Positions 19,218-29,331 of a stretch of DNA of 64,000 nucleotides are shown here, piece after piece. The stretch spans positions 434,001 through 498,000 of the forward strand of contig SRSL01000003.1 of NCBI GenBank assembly GCA_009735695.1, given 5' to 3'. The stretch's first letter is position 1. Each line of letters begins with the position of its first letter. A model generated the notes under the pieces. It saw only the letters and a program-made list of their open reading frames with translations, did no database searches and was not told the origin of the DNA. Source of the DNA: Christiangramia bathymodioli. Lineage in GTDB: Bacteria > Bacteroidota > Bacteroidia > Flavobacteriales > Flavobacteriaceae. The translations under genes and the position numbers were made by a program.

Positions 19218-19832
19218 TTATTTTACTTTGATGGAAAACATTTTTTTATCTTCAAGATAACCTGTCAGCCTGTCTTCAGACTCAACCTTCCCCACCCCGG
19301 CAGGAGTACCTGTGAATATGATATCACCAATTTTTAAGGTGAAATACGTCGAAATATAAGCAATTAATTCATCAATTTTCCAAAGCATATGCGAGGTATT
19401 GCTTTGCTGAACCACCTCTTCATTACGCTCCAACCTGAAATTAAGATCATTAACATCTTCAAATTCAGTTTTATCTATCCACTTATTTCCAATCACCGCC
19501 GCGCCGTCAAAAGCTTTGGCTTTTTCCCAGGGCAAACCTTTATCCTTCAGTTTTTGCTGAAGATCCCTCGCCGTGAAATCGATGCCCAGGCCTATTTCGT
19601 CATAATATTTATGTGCGAATTTCGCCTGAATGTGTTTCCCGATCTTTTTGATCTTAACCAGAACTTCGACTTCATAATGAATATCATCTGAAAAATCAGG
19701 GATAAAAAAGGGTTGTTTCTTCAGAAGTATGGAAGTATCCGGCTTTTGAAATAGTACCGGTTCATCGGGTTTTTCATTTTTCAATTCCTCGATGTGTTCC
19801 GTGTAGTTACGGCCAACGCAAATGATCTTCAT
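19218..19832 (-). CDS. Fumarylacetoacetate hydrolase family protein
   Basis: 204 aa, the short FAH-domain form. MKIICVGRNYTEHIEEL is the family N-terminus. Metal-binding acids appear in DIHYEVEVLVKIKK (Glu near 74-76) and in GLGIDFTARDLQ; FTGTPAGVGKV closes the fold. Such enzymes include acylpyruvase and oxaloacetate decarboxylase types; the substrate cannot be fixed from sequence. It is distinct from the full-length fumarylacetoacetase at 35.9 kb. Its start abuts the stop of the exonuclease gene. Confidence 0.85.
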   Translation of the reverse strand: MKIICVGRNYTEHIEELKNEKPDEPVLFQKPDTSILLKKQPFFIPDFSDDIHYEVEVLVKIKKIGKHIQAKFAHKYYDEIGLGIDFTARDLQQKLKDKGLPWEKAKAFDGAAVIGNKWIDKTEFEDVNDLNFRLERNEEVVQQSNTSHMLWKIDELIAYISTYFTLKIGDIIFTGTPAGVGKVESEDRLTGYLEDKKMFSIKVK

Positions 19833-20609
19833 TTAAGAAAGTTTATTGTTCAGCTTACGAAGCTTAATAGCTGTTAAAACCTTTTTGGTGTAAAGCGGAA
19901 AATCGGCATTTTGTATCCAGCCGAAATAGCCCGGCTCTTCTTCCAGGACCTGTTCTACATGCTTCCCCCTGTATTTACCAAAAGTAAAGACCTCTTTTCC
20001 TTTCTTATCAAAGGCGATAAAGCCGGCGAAATCGGCCGCTTTTTTACGTGAACTAAAGTTGGCAAGCCATTTCATATCGTTCTCAAGGTCGTCATATCGG
20101 TCCAGCTGCGACTTAAGCACCTCGTAGGTAGCTTCGGTATCTGCTTCAGCGCTATGAGCGTCTTCCAGGTTTTTTCCGCAGTAGAACTGATAGGCAGCAG
20201 AAAGCGTGCGCTGTTCCTTTTTATGAAAAATGGTTTGCACATCCACCGCTACCACGTTTTTCATCTCGAAATCGATCCCGGCTCTAAGAAGTTCCTCTAC
20301 CAGCAACGGAATATCAAACCTGTTGGAATTATAACCTGCCAGGTCGCAACCTTTAATTAGATCATGAATTTTAGAGGCCAGTTCTTTAAAGGTTGGCTCG
20401 TTGGCCACTTTTTCATTAGAGATCCCATGAATGGCCACCACTTCTGCCGGAATGTCTCGCTCGGGGTTGACCAGCCAGGTATAACTTTCTTTATTTCCAT
20501 TAGGAAACACCTTTAAAATGGCAATTTCCACGATGCGATCGTTGGTAATATTGGTACCGGTCGTTTCCAGATCAAAAAAACAAATTGGTTTGGTGAGCTT
20601 GAGGTCCAT
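19833..20609 (-). CDS. DnaQ-like 3'-5' exonuclease (DEDD family)
   Basis: 258 aa. The ExoI motif CFFDLETTGTN places Asp13 and Glu15 at the active site. ExoII lies in LAGYNSNRFDIPLL (about 95) and ExoIII in AHSAEADTEATYEVL (about 160). The C-terminal 60 residues (FGKYRGKHVEQV onward) match the small domain found in Bacteroidota exonuclease homologues (DUF3820-like). It could be a proofreading subunit or a separate repair or RNA exonuclease; there is no polymerase gene nearby. It heads the minus-strand operon with FAH, Hpt and cinA. Confidence 0.85.
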   Translation of the reverse strand: MDLKLTKPICFFDLETTGTNITNDRIVEIAILKVFPNGNKESYTWLVNPERDIPAEVVAIHGISNEKVANEPTFKELASKIHDLIKGCDLAGYNSNRFDIPLLVEELLRAGIDFEMKNVVAVDVQTIFHKKEQRTLSAAYQFYCGKNLEDAHSAEADTEATYEVLKSQLDRYDDLENDMKWLANFSSRKKAADFAGFIAFDKKGKEVFTFGKYRGKHVEQVLEEEPGYFGWIQNADFPLYTKKVLTAIKLRKLNNKLS

Positions 20610-20710
20610 TTTTTAAAATTTGTGCAAAGTTAGAATAATTTGATAGTCCAATTCGAGATATCAGCAATTTTAGAAGGGTTTAAAAATCAAATGAAAGTAA
20701 AACTAATTAA

Positions 20711-20737
20711 AAAAGGCCGCACTAATAGCGGCCTTTT
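20711..20737. terminator. Terminator between E2 gene and exonuclease operon
   Basis: AAAAGGCCGC (20711-20720), a 7-base loop, GCGGCCTTTT (20728-20737): a perfect 10-bp stem with T runs on both sides. It mainly serves the E2 gene on the minus strand. Confidence 0.9.
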
Positions 20738-20756
20738 CATTTATAGTATTCGAAAT

Positions 20757-22079
20757 TTAAATTTCTCTGTTTTTATCAAAACCTTCAAGGTATTGAGCCA
20801 CCCGCTGAACGAACTGTCCGCCAAGCGCTCCATTCACAACCCTGTGATCGTAACTATGAGAAAGGATCATCTTGTAACGAATGCCGATAAAATCACCATC
20901 CGGCGTTTCGATCACCGCCGGCATCTTTCGAATCGCTCCAAGCGCCAGGATTCCCACCTGTGGCTGGTTGATAATTGGGGTTCCCATAATGCTTCCAAAA
21001 GTACCAACATTGGTTACGGTATAGGTTCCTCCCTGTATCTCGTCTGGTTTCAGTTTATTCTGTCTTGCCCTGTTGGCTAGGTCGTTCACGGCTTTGGCCA
21101 TACCAACAAGGTTAAGCCTGTCGGCGTTCTTGATCACCGGCACGATCAGGTTTCCATCTGGAAGGGCCGCGGCCATTCCAAGATTGATATTTTTCTTTTT
21201 GATCACCTTGGTCGCATCTTCATTTACTGAGATGTTGATCATTGGGAAATCACGGATCGCCTTGGCAACCGCTTCCATAAAGATTGGAGTAAATGTTAAT
21301 TTCTCTCCTTCTCTCTTCTGAAAATCGGCCTTATGTTTGTTTCTCCAGTTCCAGATATTGGTCACATCCACTTCGATGAAAGACTGAACATGGGCAGAGG
21401 TCTGAACGCTGTCCACCATATGGTGGGCGATCATTTTACCCATTCGGCTCATTTCGATGATCTCGTCTTCACCTGAAACCACCGGTTCCGGTTTTTGAGC
21501 TACTTTCTTCTCCAGTTTTTCGGTATCGATCGACTTACCCCGGGTTTTTGAAGCTGGCTCCTGCTTTTGATCACCCCTGTTCTCCACATAGGAAAGAATA
21601 TCGTTTTTGGTTACCCGGCCATCCTTACCAGTGCCTTCTACCTTTTCCAGTTCTTCAAGGGAAATTCCTTCTTCCTTAGCTATATTTCGAACTAAAGGCG
21701 AATAAAACCTCGAAGAATCGGAATAATCCTCACTGCTTTCAGCTGAAGCTGTTTCCCTTGCCACCTCAACGCTTTCCTCTACCTGGCTGGCTGCCTCAGG
21801 TTGTTCCTCTTCGTCGCTGCCTTCACCTTCAACCTCTCCATCGATCTCTATGATCGCGATGGTCTCGCCTACTTTAACCACATCATCATTCTCGAACAGT
21901 TTCTCAACAAGCTTCCCATCTACTTCACTGGGAACCTCGCTATCTACTTTATCTGTAGCGATCTCAAGCACGGGCTCATCCATTTCGATGGTATCCCCTA
22001 CTTCCTTTAGCCAATTTGTAATGGTTGCTTCTGCAACACTTTCACCCATCTTGGGCAGTTTTAATTCAAATTTTGCCAT
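20757..22079 (-). CDS. 2-oxoacid dehydrogenase E2 component (dihydrolipoamide acyltransferase)
   Basis: 440 aa. The lipoyl domain (1-78) has lipoylation site Lys44 in EIATDKVDSEVP. A charged Glu-rich linker leads to the E3/E1-binding domain (about 120-160, SPLVRNIAKEEGI) and a second linker to the catalytic domain (about 205-440). The catalytic His is His412 in SYDHRVVNG; the usual DHRxxDG aspartate is replaced by Asn. No E1 or E3 gene is adjacent, so the complex (branched-chain, 2-oxoglutarate or pyruvate type) cannot be decided here; the family style suggests the branched-chain type. Confidence 0.88.
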   Translation of the reverse strand: MAKFELKLPKMGESVAEATITNWLKEVGDTIEMDEPVLEIATDKVDSEVPSEVDGKLVEKLFENDDVVKVGETIAIIEIDGEVEGEGSDEEEQPEAASQVEESVEVARETASAESSEDYSDSSRFYSPLVRNIAKEEGISLEELEKVEGTGKDGRVTKNDILSYVENRGDQKQEPASKTRGKSIDTEKLEKKVAQKPEPVVSGEDEIIEMSRMGKMIAHHMVDSVQTSAHVQSFIEVDVTNIWNWRNKHKADFQKREGEKLTFTPIFMEAVAKAIRDFPMINISVNEDATKVIKKKNINLGMAAALPDGNLIVPVIKNADRLNLVGMAKAVNDLANRARQNKLKPDEIQGGTYTVTNVGTFGSIMGTPIINQPQVGILALGAIRKMPAVIETPDGDFIGIRYKMILSHSYDHRVVNGALGGQFVQRVAQYLEGFDKNREI

Positions 22080-22278
22080 ATCTTTAAATGAGATGTGATT
22101 TTTATTGTTAGCGTTGCGAATTTAATTAAAAATACGCATGTTGAATATTAAAAAATCAATAAAATTACTATTTACTGAAAATTCAATACCGGGATGTTCG
22201 GTAATTATTCCCGCTAAAATTACGATTTACGGACTGGAATCTAAAAGGATTCGCCGAATTTAAATTTTCTGAAGCCAG

Positions 22279-22896
22279 CTAGCCTTTCATCGACGATTCA
22301 AAAGGCACCCGGTTGGTGATGCTTCGGCCGAGGGTAACCTCATCAGCATATTCCAGTTCGTCGCCTACCGAAATTCCGCGGGCAATTGTTGAAGTTTTAA
22401 TATTGGTCCCTTCCAGTTGTTTGAAAATATAGAAATTGGTAGTATCACCTTCCAAAGTACTGCTTAACGCAAAAATGATCTCTTCGATCTTCCCCTGTTT
22501 TACCTTTTCTACCAGTGGTTTAATGGTAAGCTGAGAAGGCCCGATTCCATCCATGGGACTAATCTTTCCTCCCAGAACATGGTAATGCCCACGATACTGG
22601 CCAGTGTTTTCAATGGCCATTACGTCACGGATGTCTTCCACTACACATACCAGCTCTGAAACCCGGGAAGTATTGGAACAAATTTCACATAACTCGGTAT
22701 CACTAATATTGAAACAATTCCTACACAATTTAATGTTCTTCCGAAGGTTTTGAAGTGCTTTCGTAAGCTGATCGGTTTGCTCTGTGGGTTGTTTTAAAAG
22801 ATGCAATACCAGCCTAAGTGCGGTTCGCTTCCCGATGCCCGGTAATTGTGACATTTCGTCTAAAGCCTGCTCCAGTAATTTTGAAGAAAAATCCAT
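22279..22896 (-). CDS. recR: Recombination mediator RecR
   Basis: 205 aa, the normal RecR length. The helix-hairpin-helix [20 protein letters not shown] is at 14-33. The zinc-finger cysteines are in [16 protein letters not shown] (58-73). The Toprim domain follows ([20 protein letters not shown], then [13 protein letters not shown]), and the tail has [20 protein letters not shown]. With RecO it loads RecA at gaps. It stands alone, divergent from the sodium symporter gene. Confidence 0.97.
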   Translation of the reverse strand: MDFSSKLLEQALDEMSQLPGIGKRTALRLVLHLLKQPTEQTDQLTKALQNLRKNIKLCRNCFNISDTELCEICSNTSRVSELVCVVEDIRDVMAIENTGQYRGHYHVLGGKISPMDGIGPSQLTIKPLVEKVKQGKIEEIIFALSSTLEGDTTNFYIFKQLEGTNIKTSTIARGISVGDELEYADEVTLGRSITNRVPFESSMKG

Positions 22897-22973
22897 ACGC
22901 GAATTTATGATTTTTTTGATGGATGAGTTTACTTAAGCCGTAATTTGTAAATTGCCCCGCGTAAAATCTATTC

Positions 22974-24419
22974 ATGCAACCTTACCAAGTCCTCATTCTT
23001 ATAGCAGCCTACTTTGGCGTACTAATTTTAATCTCTTATTTAACCGGAAAAGGTGGTAGCAATGCCGAATTCTTCCAGGCTAACAAACAGGCTCCCTGGT
23101 ACCTTGTCGCATTCGGAATGATTGGCGCCTCACTGAGCGGGATCACTTTTATTTCAATCCCCGGAACCGTGGAATCTGATTCTTTCAGTTATTTCCAGGT
23201 GGTGCTGGGCTACACAGTAGGTTACGCAGTGATCGCACAGGTTCTACTGCCGCTTTACTATAGGATGAATTTGACATCCATTTACACCTATTTGGATAGT
23301 CGCTTTGGAAATTCCTCGTATAAAACCGGGGCCTCTTTTTTCCTGTTATCAAGGGTAGTTGGCTCCAGTTTCAGGCTGTTCTTGGTTGCCAACGTTTTAC
23401 AGCTCATCGTATTCGATTCGATGGGAGTTCCATATTATGTAACTGTAACCATCACAATTTTATTGATCTGGCTTTATACCTTTAAAAGCGGGATCAAGAC
23501 CATAGTTTGGACAGATACGCTTCAGACATTTTTTATGCTCCTGGCATTAGGTATTACCATCTATTTTATTTCAGAAGATCTTGGGCTTTCACTCGGTAAT
23601 TTGATGGATTACCTGGCGGAAAGCGAACACTCCAAAATGTTCTTTTTCGAAGACTGGAAAAGCAAGGATCATTTCGTGAAGCAATTTCTTTCAGGTGCCT
23701 TTATCGCTATTGTCATGACCGGGCTGGATCAGGATATGATGCAAAAGAACCTTACCTGCCGAAGCCTGAAAGATGCACAGAAGAACATGTTCTGGTTTAC
23801 TATCGTGCTGGTTTTCGTGAATTTCCTGTTTCTAGCTCTGGGAGTTTTATTGACCGATTATGCCGACCTTAATGGAGTAACCGAAGTTCGTGACGATCTT
23901 TTCCCTGCCATCGCTGCAAGTGGAGAACTGGGAATAGCCGTGGCCATCTTTTTTATATTAGGCCTAATTGCGGCAGCTTATTCCAGCGCCGATTCAGCTT
24001 TAACAGCCCTCACTACCTCATTCAGCATTGATATCCTGGAAATCGAAAAGAAATATTCCGAAGAAAAACAGGTGAAGATCAGGAAGCAGATCCACATCGC
24101 GATCTCCATTATCCTTATCCTGGTGATGCTAGCCTTTAAATATGCGATCGCAGATAAAAGTGTGATCAATAAACTGTTCCAGTTTGCCGGATACACCTAC
24201 GGGCCACTGCTGGGACTTTATTCATTTGGCCTGTTCACCAAATGGAAGGTAAAAGACAGGCTGGTACCGGTTGTAGCGATCGCGGCGCCGGTTCTCTCCT
24301 ATATTATCAGCATCAATAGCCTGATGTGGTTTGGATTTGAATTCGGATTCTTTATTCTTATCCTGAATGGATTACTAACCTTCCTGGGACTAATATTGCT
24401 GAGAAGAAAGCAGGATTAA
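22974..24419 (+). CDS. Sodium:solute symporter (SSS family)
   Basis: 481 aa with about 13 hydrophobic segments. GMIGASLSGITFISIPG near residue 50 is the helix-1 region typical of SSS carriers, and AAYSSADSALTALTTSFSID (about 335-355) is the conserved sodium-site helix 8. The substrate is not identifiable; Bacteroidota homologues are usually annotated generically. Its last 30 bases overlap the 3' end of the convergent CoA-binding protein gene. It carries Na+ and solute across the inner membrane. Confidence 0.9.
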   Translation: MQPYQVLILIAAYFGVLILISYLTGKGGSNAEFFQANKQAPWYLVAFGMIGASLSGITFISIPGTVESDSFSYFQVVLGYTVGYAVIAQVLLPLYYRMNLTSIYTYLDSRFGNSSYKTGASFFLLSRVVGSSFRLFLVANVLQLIVFDSMGVPYYVTVTITILLIWLYTFKSGIKTIVWTDTLQTFFMLLALGITIYFISEDLGLSLGNLMDYLAESEHSKMFFFEDWKSKDHFVKQFLSGAFIAIVMTGLDQDMMQKNLTCRSLKDAQKNMFWFTIVLVFVNFLFLALGVLLTDYADLNGVTEVRDDLFPAIAASGELGIAVAIFFILGLIAAAYSSADSALTALTTSFSIDILEIEKKYSEEKQVKIRKQIHIAISIILILVMLAFKYAIADKSVINKLFQFAGYTYGPLLGLYSFGLFTKWKVKDRLVPVVAIAAPVLSYIISINSLMWFGFEFGFFILILNGLLTFLGLILLRRKQD

Positions 24420-24752
24420 AGTGCAGGCGCTTTCATAAAAAATTCCATGCTCCTGTAGTAATTTATACAATTCAGGGTTCTCTGTACCAGGGTTAAAGAT
24501 CACTCGTTCTGGATGGAGGGATAAAATATAGTCGTAATATTCCTGTTGCCTTTTCGCATTCAGGTACAGCGTAATGGTATGGATGTCTTCAAAAGGAACT
24601 TTTCCGGTTTGTATCTCTACTCCTTCAACTTCTCCCTCACTAAGACCAATGGCGACGGTAGGTTGGGAGTGCCTTTTCAATCTTTGAATAGCGATATTCG
24701 AGTACCGAGATGGTTTTAAGGATGCTCCAATAACCAGGGTTTTTTTCTTCAT
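24390..24752 (-). CDS. CoA-binding (YccU-like) Rossmann protein
   Basis: 120 aa single-domain protein. MKKKTLVIGASLKPSRYSN is the nucleotide-binding strand-loop and IFNPGTENPELYKLL the second family motif. The fold matches the CoA-binding domain of succinyl-CoA synthetase alpha chain, here as a stand-alone protein. Its role is unknown. It overlaps the symporter gene tail-to-tail by 30 bases. Confidence 0.8.
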   Translation of the reverse strand: MKKKTLVIGASLKPSRYSNIAIQRLKRHSQPTVAIGLSEGEVEGVEIQTGKVPFEDIHTITLYLNAKRQQEYYDYILSLHPERVIFNPGTENPELYKLLQEHGIFYESACTLILLSSQQY

Positions 24753-24776
24753 ATTTCAAAGTTAATTAAAATTAAG

Positions 24777-24802
24777 TGTAACATTCCGGTTTCAGAACAG
24801 TC
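24777..24802 (+). promoter_or_regulatory. ECF-sigma-like promoter P1 (upstream of structured RNA)
   Basis: TGTAAC (24777-24782), 16 bases, AGTC (24799-24802), continuing GTCTTTAGTAT. Geometry and sequence match P2 at 24927, which also reads GTCTTTA after 17 bases from the end of TGTAAC. The resemblance is to ECF promoters such as the Bacillus SigM/SigX type. The expected start is near 24810-24812. Confidence 0.55.
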
Positions 24803-24811
24803 TTTAGTATG

Positions 24812-24918
24812 AGGTCCGGGCCTTGCAAAACCACCCTATTAATTTTTTTTGATGGTTAGTGTTAATACTGGTGGTATTGCCAAGCCTGCATTTGTGAAAG
24901 AATGCAGGCTTTTTTTTC
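24812..24918 (+). ncRNA. Candidate structured RNA or attenuator ending in a terminator
   Basis: No gene is encoded in 24753-25052; this is what it holds. Hairpin 1: GCAA (24825-24828) and ACCACC (24830-24835) pair with GGTGGT (24870-24875) and TTGC (24877-24880). It is extended inward by TATTAA (24837-24842) with TTAATA (24862-24867) and outward by GGC/GCC and TT/AA pairs (24819-24824 and 24882-24886). Hairpin 2 is a strong terminator (24882-24911). The outer arm AAGCC (24882-24886) is shared by both hairpins, so the folds compete. It could be an independent ~107-nt sRNA made from P1, or a leader controlling readthrough into the TonB receptor gene. Confidence 0.5.
24882..24918 (+). terminator. 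Rho-independent terminator upstream of the TonB receptor
   Basis: AAGCCTGCATT (24882-24892), 8-base loop, AATGCAGGCTT (24901-24911), then T's to 24917. It is a perfect 11-bp stem. No plus-strand coding gene lies directly upstream, so it should end a non-coding transcript. Confidence 0.85.
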
Positions 24919-24926
24919 AAATAAAC

Positions 24927-24952
24927 TGTAACAAAAAAATTTTCGCGTCGTC
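24927..24952 (+). promoter_or_regulatory. ECF-sigma-like promoter P2 of the TonB-dependent receptor
   Basis: TGTAAC (24927-24932), 16 bases, CGTC (24949-24952), then TTTATTAT. The expected start is near 24960, giving a leader of about 93 bases before ATG 25053. It begins 9 bases after the terminator of the candidate RNA. Confidence 0.6.
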
Positions 24953-25052
24953 TTTATTATAGAGAGTCGTGTTTTTTCGATCTCGTGGCATCATCAACTA
25001 TGCAATACAAGGTATTTTGCATAACATATTAATCATCAAAATCAATCAAAAA

Positions 25053-27413
25053 ATGAAACATCTATCATTAATTCTGTGTTTATTAGTTTCTTCACTTGGT
25101 ATGAGCTTCAACGATCCAGTTGGGCAAATTACTGGAACTGTTTTAGACCGTGACCTTAAAGAACCCATCCCCTATGCTACCGTAATTGTTAACGACACCA
25201 ATGGCGAACTGGTTACCGGAGTGACTACCGATGAAAATGGAAGTTTCCAGGTAACAGGCATCAAGGCCGGAAACTATGTTGTTAAGGTTCAGTTTATAGG
25301 TTACAAAACCTTTTCAACGGAAGTTAGCCTGGATAAGAACAATAGCGAACTTAAACTTGGTATCATCGAACTGGAGGCCGATATAGCGATGCTCGATGAA
25401 ACCGTAGTGGTAGCCGAAAGGACAACTATCGAACAACGAGTTGACCGCAAGGTGATCAACGTTGGAAAAGACCTGATGACAACCGGGGCAAGCGCCTCAG
25501 AGATCATGGTAAATGTGCCATCGGTGAACGTAGACCAGGACGGTAATATTTCTCTTCGGGGAAATTCTAACGTACGCATACTGGTAGACGGCAAACCTAC
25601 CAATATTGATCCAGCACAGTTATTGAAACAGATCCCTTCAACTTCGATAAAAAGCATTGAATTGATCACGAACCCTTCGGCTAAATACAATCCTGAAGGA
25701 ATGAGCGGGATCATTAATATTGTATTACACAAGAATTCCAATGAAGGTTTTAACGGGAATCTAACCACCGGAACCACCCAGGGCATCAACACCCGTTTTA
25801 ATGGTACCGTAGATATGAATTACCGGGAAGGCAAATTCAATTTCTATTCCAACCTTAGCACTAATTTTGGAGACAATGAAAATGGTGGACGCATCTTTCT
25901 TCCTTCTCAGGATGCCAGCCAGGAATTCAGTGTAAACAACCAGCGAAACAATTACCTGTATAAGTTTGGAACAGACTTTTATCTGAACGAAAAGAACACC
26001 ATTTCAGTCTATACCAATCAAAACAGATATGTAGGTGGTCCTATAGGCTACATCAGTTTTGATGACCTGGCAGATCCGTCGAATGATTTTACCCAGCTTC
26101 TGGAACTTGAAATGGACAACCTGAACTCGACCTATAACTTTCTTTATGATCATAAATTTGAAAAAGATGGTCACAATATTCAGGCAGAATTCGATTTCAA
26201 CAATTTTACCGGCGAGGAAAATACCGTGGTGAGTTTTGGAGAAAACAACCAGAATTTCACTCCGTATGATGAATTCGTAGAAGAAAACAGGAAGAACCTT
26301 ACTGCTAACATCGACTATGTGAATCCGCTTAGCGAGAAGACCAAACTGGAAATGGGTCTGGAAGCCAGGATCCTGGATACTGATAATGATTATGACACTT
26401 CCAATCCGTTATTTTCAGATGCTACTTACCAGTATGACCGGGATATTTACAGTTTTTACACCACTTTTGGCCAGAATTTTGACAAATGGTCTTACCAGCT
26501 AGGAGGAAGAGTAGAGAATTACCAGGTAAATGCTGTTTATAATGGAGAAGAAGTTTATAACGATGACTATATCACCTTATATCCGTCGGCCTTTGTAACC
26601 TTTACTCCCGGTGAAAAGAACAATTACCAGTTGAGCTACAGCCGAAGAGTGGACCGGCCAGGATTTGGCCAGGTAAACCCGATTCGTGAAGTGGCATCGC
26701 CAAGACTTACCGTGGCCGGTAACCCTGAACTCGATCCGCAATTCACCAATTCTCTTGAATTCAACTACACCCGAAATTTCAAGAAAAAAGGAAGCTTTAC
26801 CGCAGGTGTTTTTTACCGAAGAACAGTAGATGAGATAAACCAGGTTTTCACCGAAGTACCTAATGAACCAGGTTCCCTTCTGCTAACGTTCCAGAACTTT
26901 GAGAATAACGATTCTTACGGTGTTGAGTTTTCAACCAACTACAAGATCACCGACTGGTGGAACACTAACACCAGCCTGGAATTGTATGGGCAGACTTTAA
27001 AAGGAGTGGCCGGAACGGAATTTATAGAAGTAGAGAACGAAGCATATACCTTTAGAACAAACCATAATTTCAATGCCACTGAAAATCTTACTTTTTCGCT
27101 GTTCGGATTCTACCGAAGCAAAACCAAAGACCTTCAGCTGGATATAGACGACTTTTATTTTGTTAACCTGGGAGCACGTTATTCATTCCTGAAAGACAAG
27201 AACGCTACGGTAAGCCTTAACTTCAATGATGTATTCGACACCCAGGAATTCAGAGTAACAGATGGACGACCTTTCCCTCAGAGCGGTCGATTCAAAGGAG
27301 AAACACAAACCGTATACCTTGGATTCGCATACAGATTCGGAGGTGGAAAAGGCAGAGCATTTAAAAGAAAAAGCCGTGATAATGATGATTCAGGCGGCGG
27401 AGGAATCTTTTAA
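25053..27413 (+). CDS. TonB-dependent receptor-like outer-membrane protein with carboxypeptidase-regulatory N-domain
   Basis: 786 aa from ATG 25053. The open frame extends upstream to a GTG at 24969, but that part covers the P2 leader, and the ATG gives a clean signal peptide (MKHLSLILCLLVSSLGMSF). A CarboxypepD_reg-like beta domain (about 25-110) is followed by a plug domain (SVNVDQDGNISLRGNSNVRI near 160) and a beta-barrel running to the C-terminus. It lacks SusC size and no SusD gene follows, so a polysaccharide system is not indicated. It resembles the Bacteroidota outer membrane beta-barrel family (OMP_b-brl_2). The ligand is unknown. A terminator follows. Confidence 0.85.
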   Translation: MKHLSLILCLLVSSLGMSFNDPVGQITGTVLDRDLKEPIPYATVIVNDTNGELVTGVTTDENGSFQVTGIKAGNYVVKVQFIGYKTFSTEVSLDKNNSELKLGIIELEADIAMLDETVVVAERTTIEQRVDRKVINVGKDLMTTGASASEIMVNVPSVNVDQDGNISLRGNSNVRILVDGKPTNIDPAQLLKQIPSTSIKSIELITNPSAKYNPEGMSGIINIVLHKNSNEGFNGNLTTGTTQGINTRFNGTVDMNYREGKFNFYSNLSTNFGDNENGGRIFLPSQDASQEFSVNNQRNNYLYKFGTDFYLNEKNTISVYTNQNRYVGGPIGYISFDDLADPSNDFTQLLELEMDNLNSTYNFLYDHKFEKDGHNIQAEFDFNNFTGEENTVVSFGENNQNFTPYDEFVEENRKNLTANIDYVNPLSEKTKLEMGLEARILDTDNDYDTSNPLFSDATYQYDRDIYSFYTTFGQNFDKWSYQLGGRVENYQVNAVYNGEEVYNDDYITLYPSAFVTFTPGEKNNYQLSYSRRVDRPGFGQVNPIREVASPRLTVAGNPELDPQFTNSLEFNYTRNFKKKGSFTAGVFYRRTVDEINQVFTEVPNEPGSLLLTFQNFENNDSYGVEFSTNYKITDWWNTNTSLELYGQTLKGVAGTEFIEVENEAYTFRTNHNFNATENLTFSLFGFYRSKTKDLQLDIDDFYFVNLGARYSFLKDKNATVSLNFNDVFDTQEFRVTDGRPFPQSGRFKGETQTVYLGFAYRFGGGKGRAFKRKSRDNDDSGGGGIF

Positions 27414-27434
27414 AATTTGTTGTGTAATAGCCAG

Positions 27435-27465
27435 AAAAAGCTCCCGAAAACCGGGAGCTTTTTTA
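27435..27465 (+). terminator. Terminator after the TonB-dependent receptor
   Basis: AAAAAGCTCCCG (27435-27446) pairs with CGGGAGCTTTTT (27452-27463): a perfect 12-bp stem with T's. Confidence 0.9.
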
Positions 27466-27472
27466 TTCAGCC

Positions 27473-27500
27473 AAAAAAAATCCGGATCGTATAATCCGGA
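27473..27500 (-). terminator. Terminator after the ABC-F gene
   Basis: On the minus strand, TCCGGAT, a 6-base loop and ATCCGGA (27500-27481), followed by eight T's (A's at 27473-27480). Confidence 0.9.
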
Positions 27501-27530
27501 CTTTCAAATAGTATTGGGATAAGCTTTATT

Positions 27531-29159
<1,629 letters not shown>

Positions 29160-29250
29160 CTATTCTAATTAATTTTTTGCAAAAGTAATTATTATAAGCC
29201 TTACTAAGAAAGATTAACGTTTTAAATATTCTATTTAACTCACACTTAAC

Positions 29251-29280
29251 ATTGCTGGTTTTTAACACATTCTATTTTTG
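29251..29280 (+). promoter_or_regulatory. Promoter of the thioredoxin-fold lipoprotein
   Basis: ATTG (29251-29254), 18 bases, TATTTTTG (29273-29280). The -7 box is perfect. Confidence 0.5.
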
Positions 29281-29331
29281 TCCTAGATTAGCAATTCCCG
29301 AAGATCTATTATGGATTGCCAGTAAACCTCA

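Noticed and set aside
24969-25052. 28-residue N-terminal extension of the TonB-dependent receptor from a GTG
   Set aside because: It would place a non-signal-like segment before a clean signal peptide and lies in the leader of promoter P2.
25053-27413. SusC-type polysaccharide utilisation locus
   Set aside because: The receptor is too short for SusC, no SusD-like gene follows, and no glycoside hydrolases are near.
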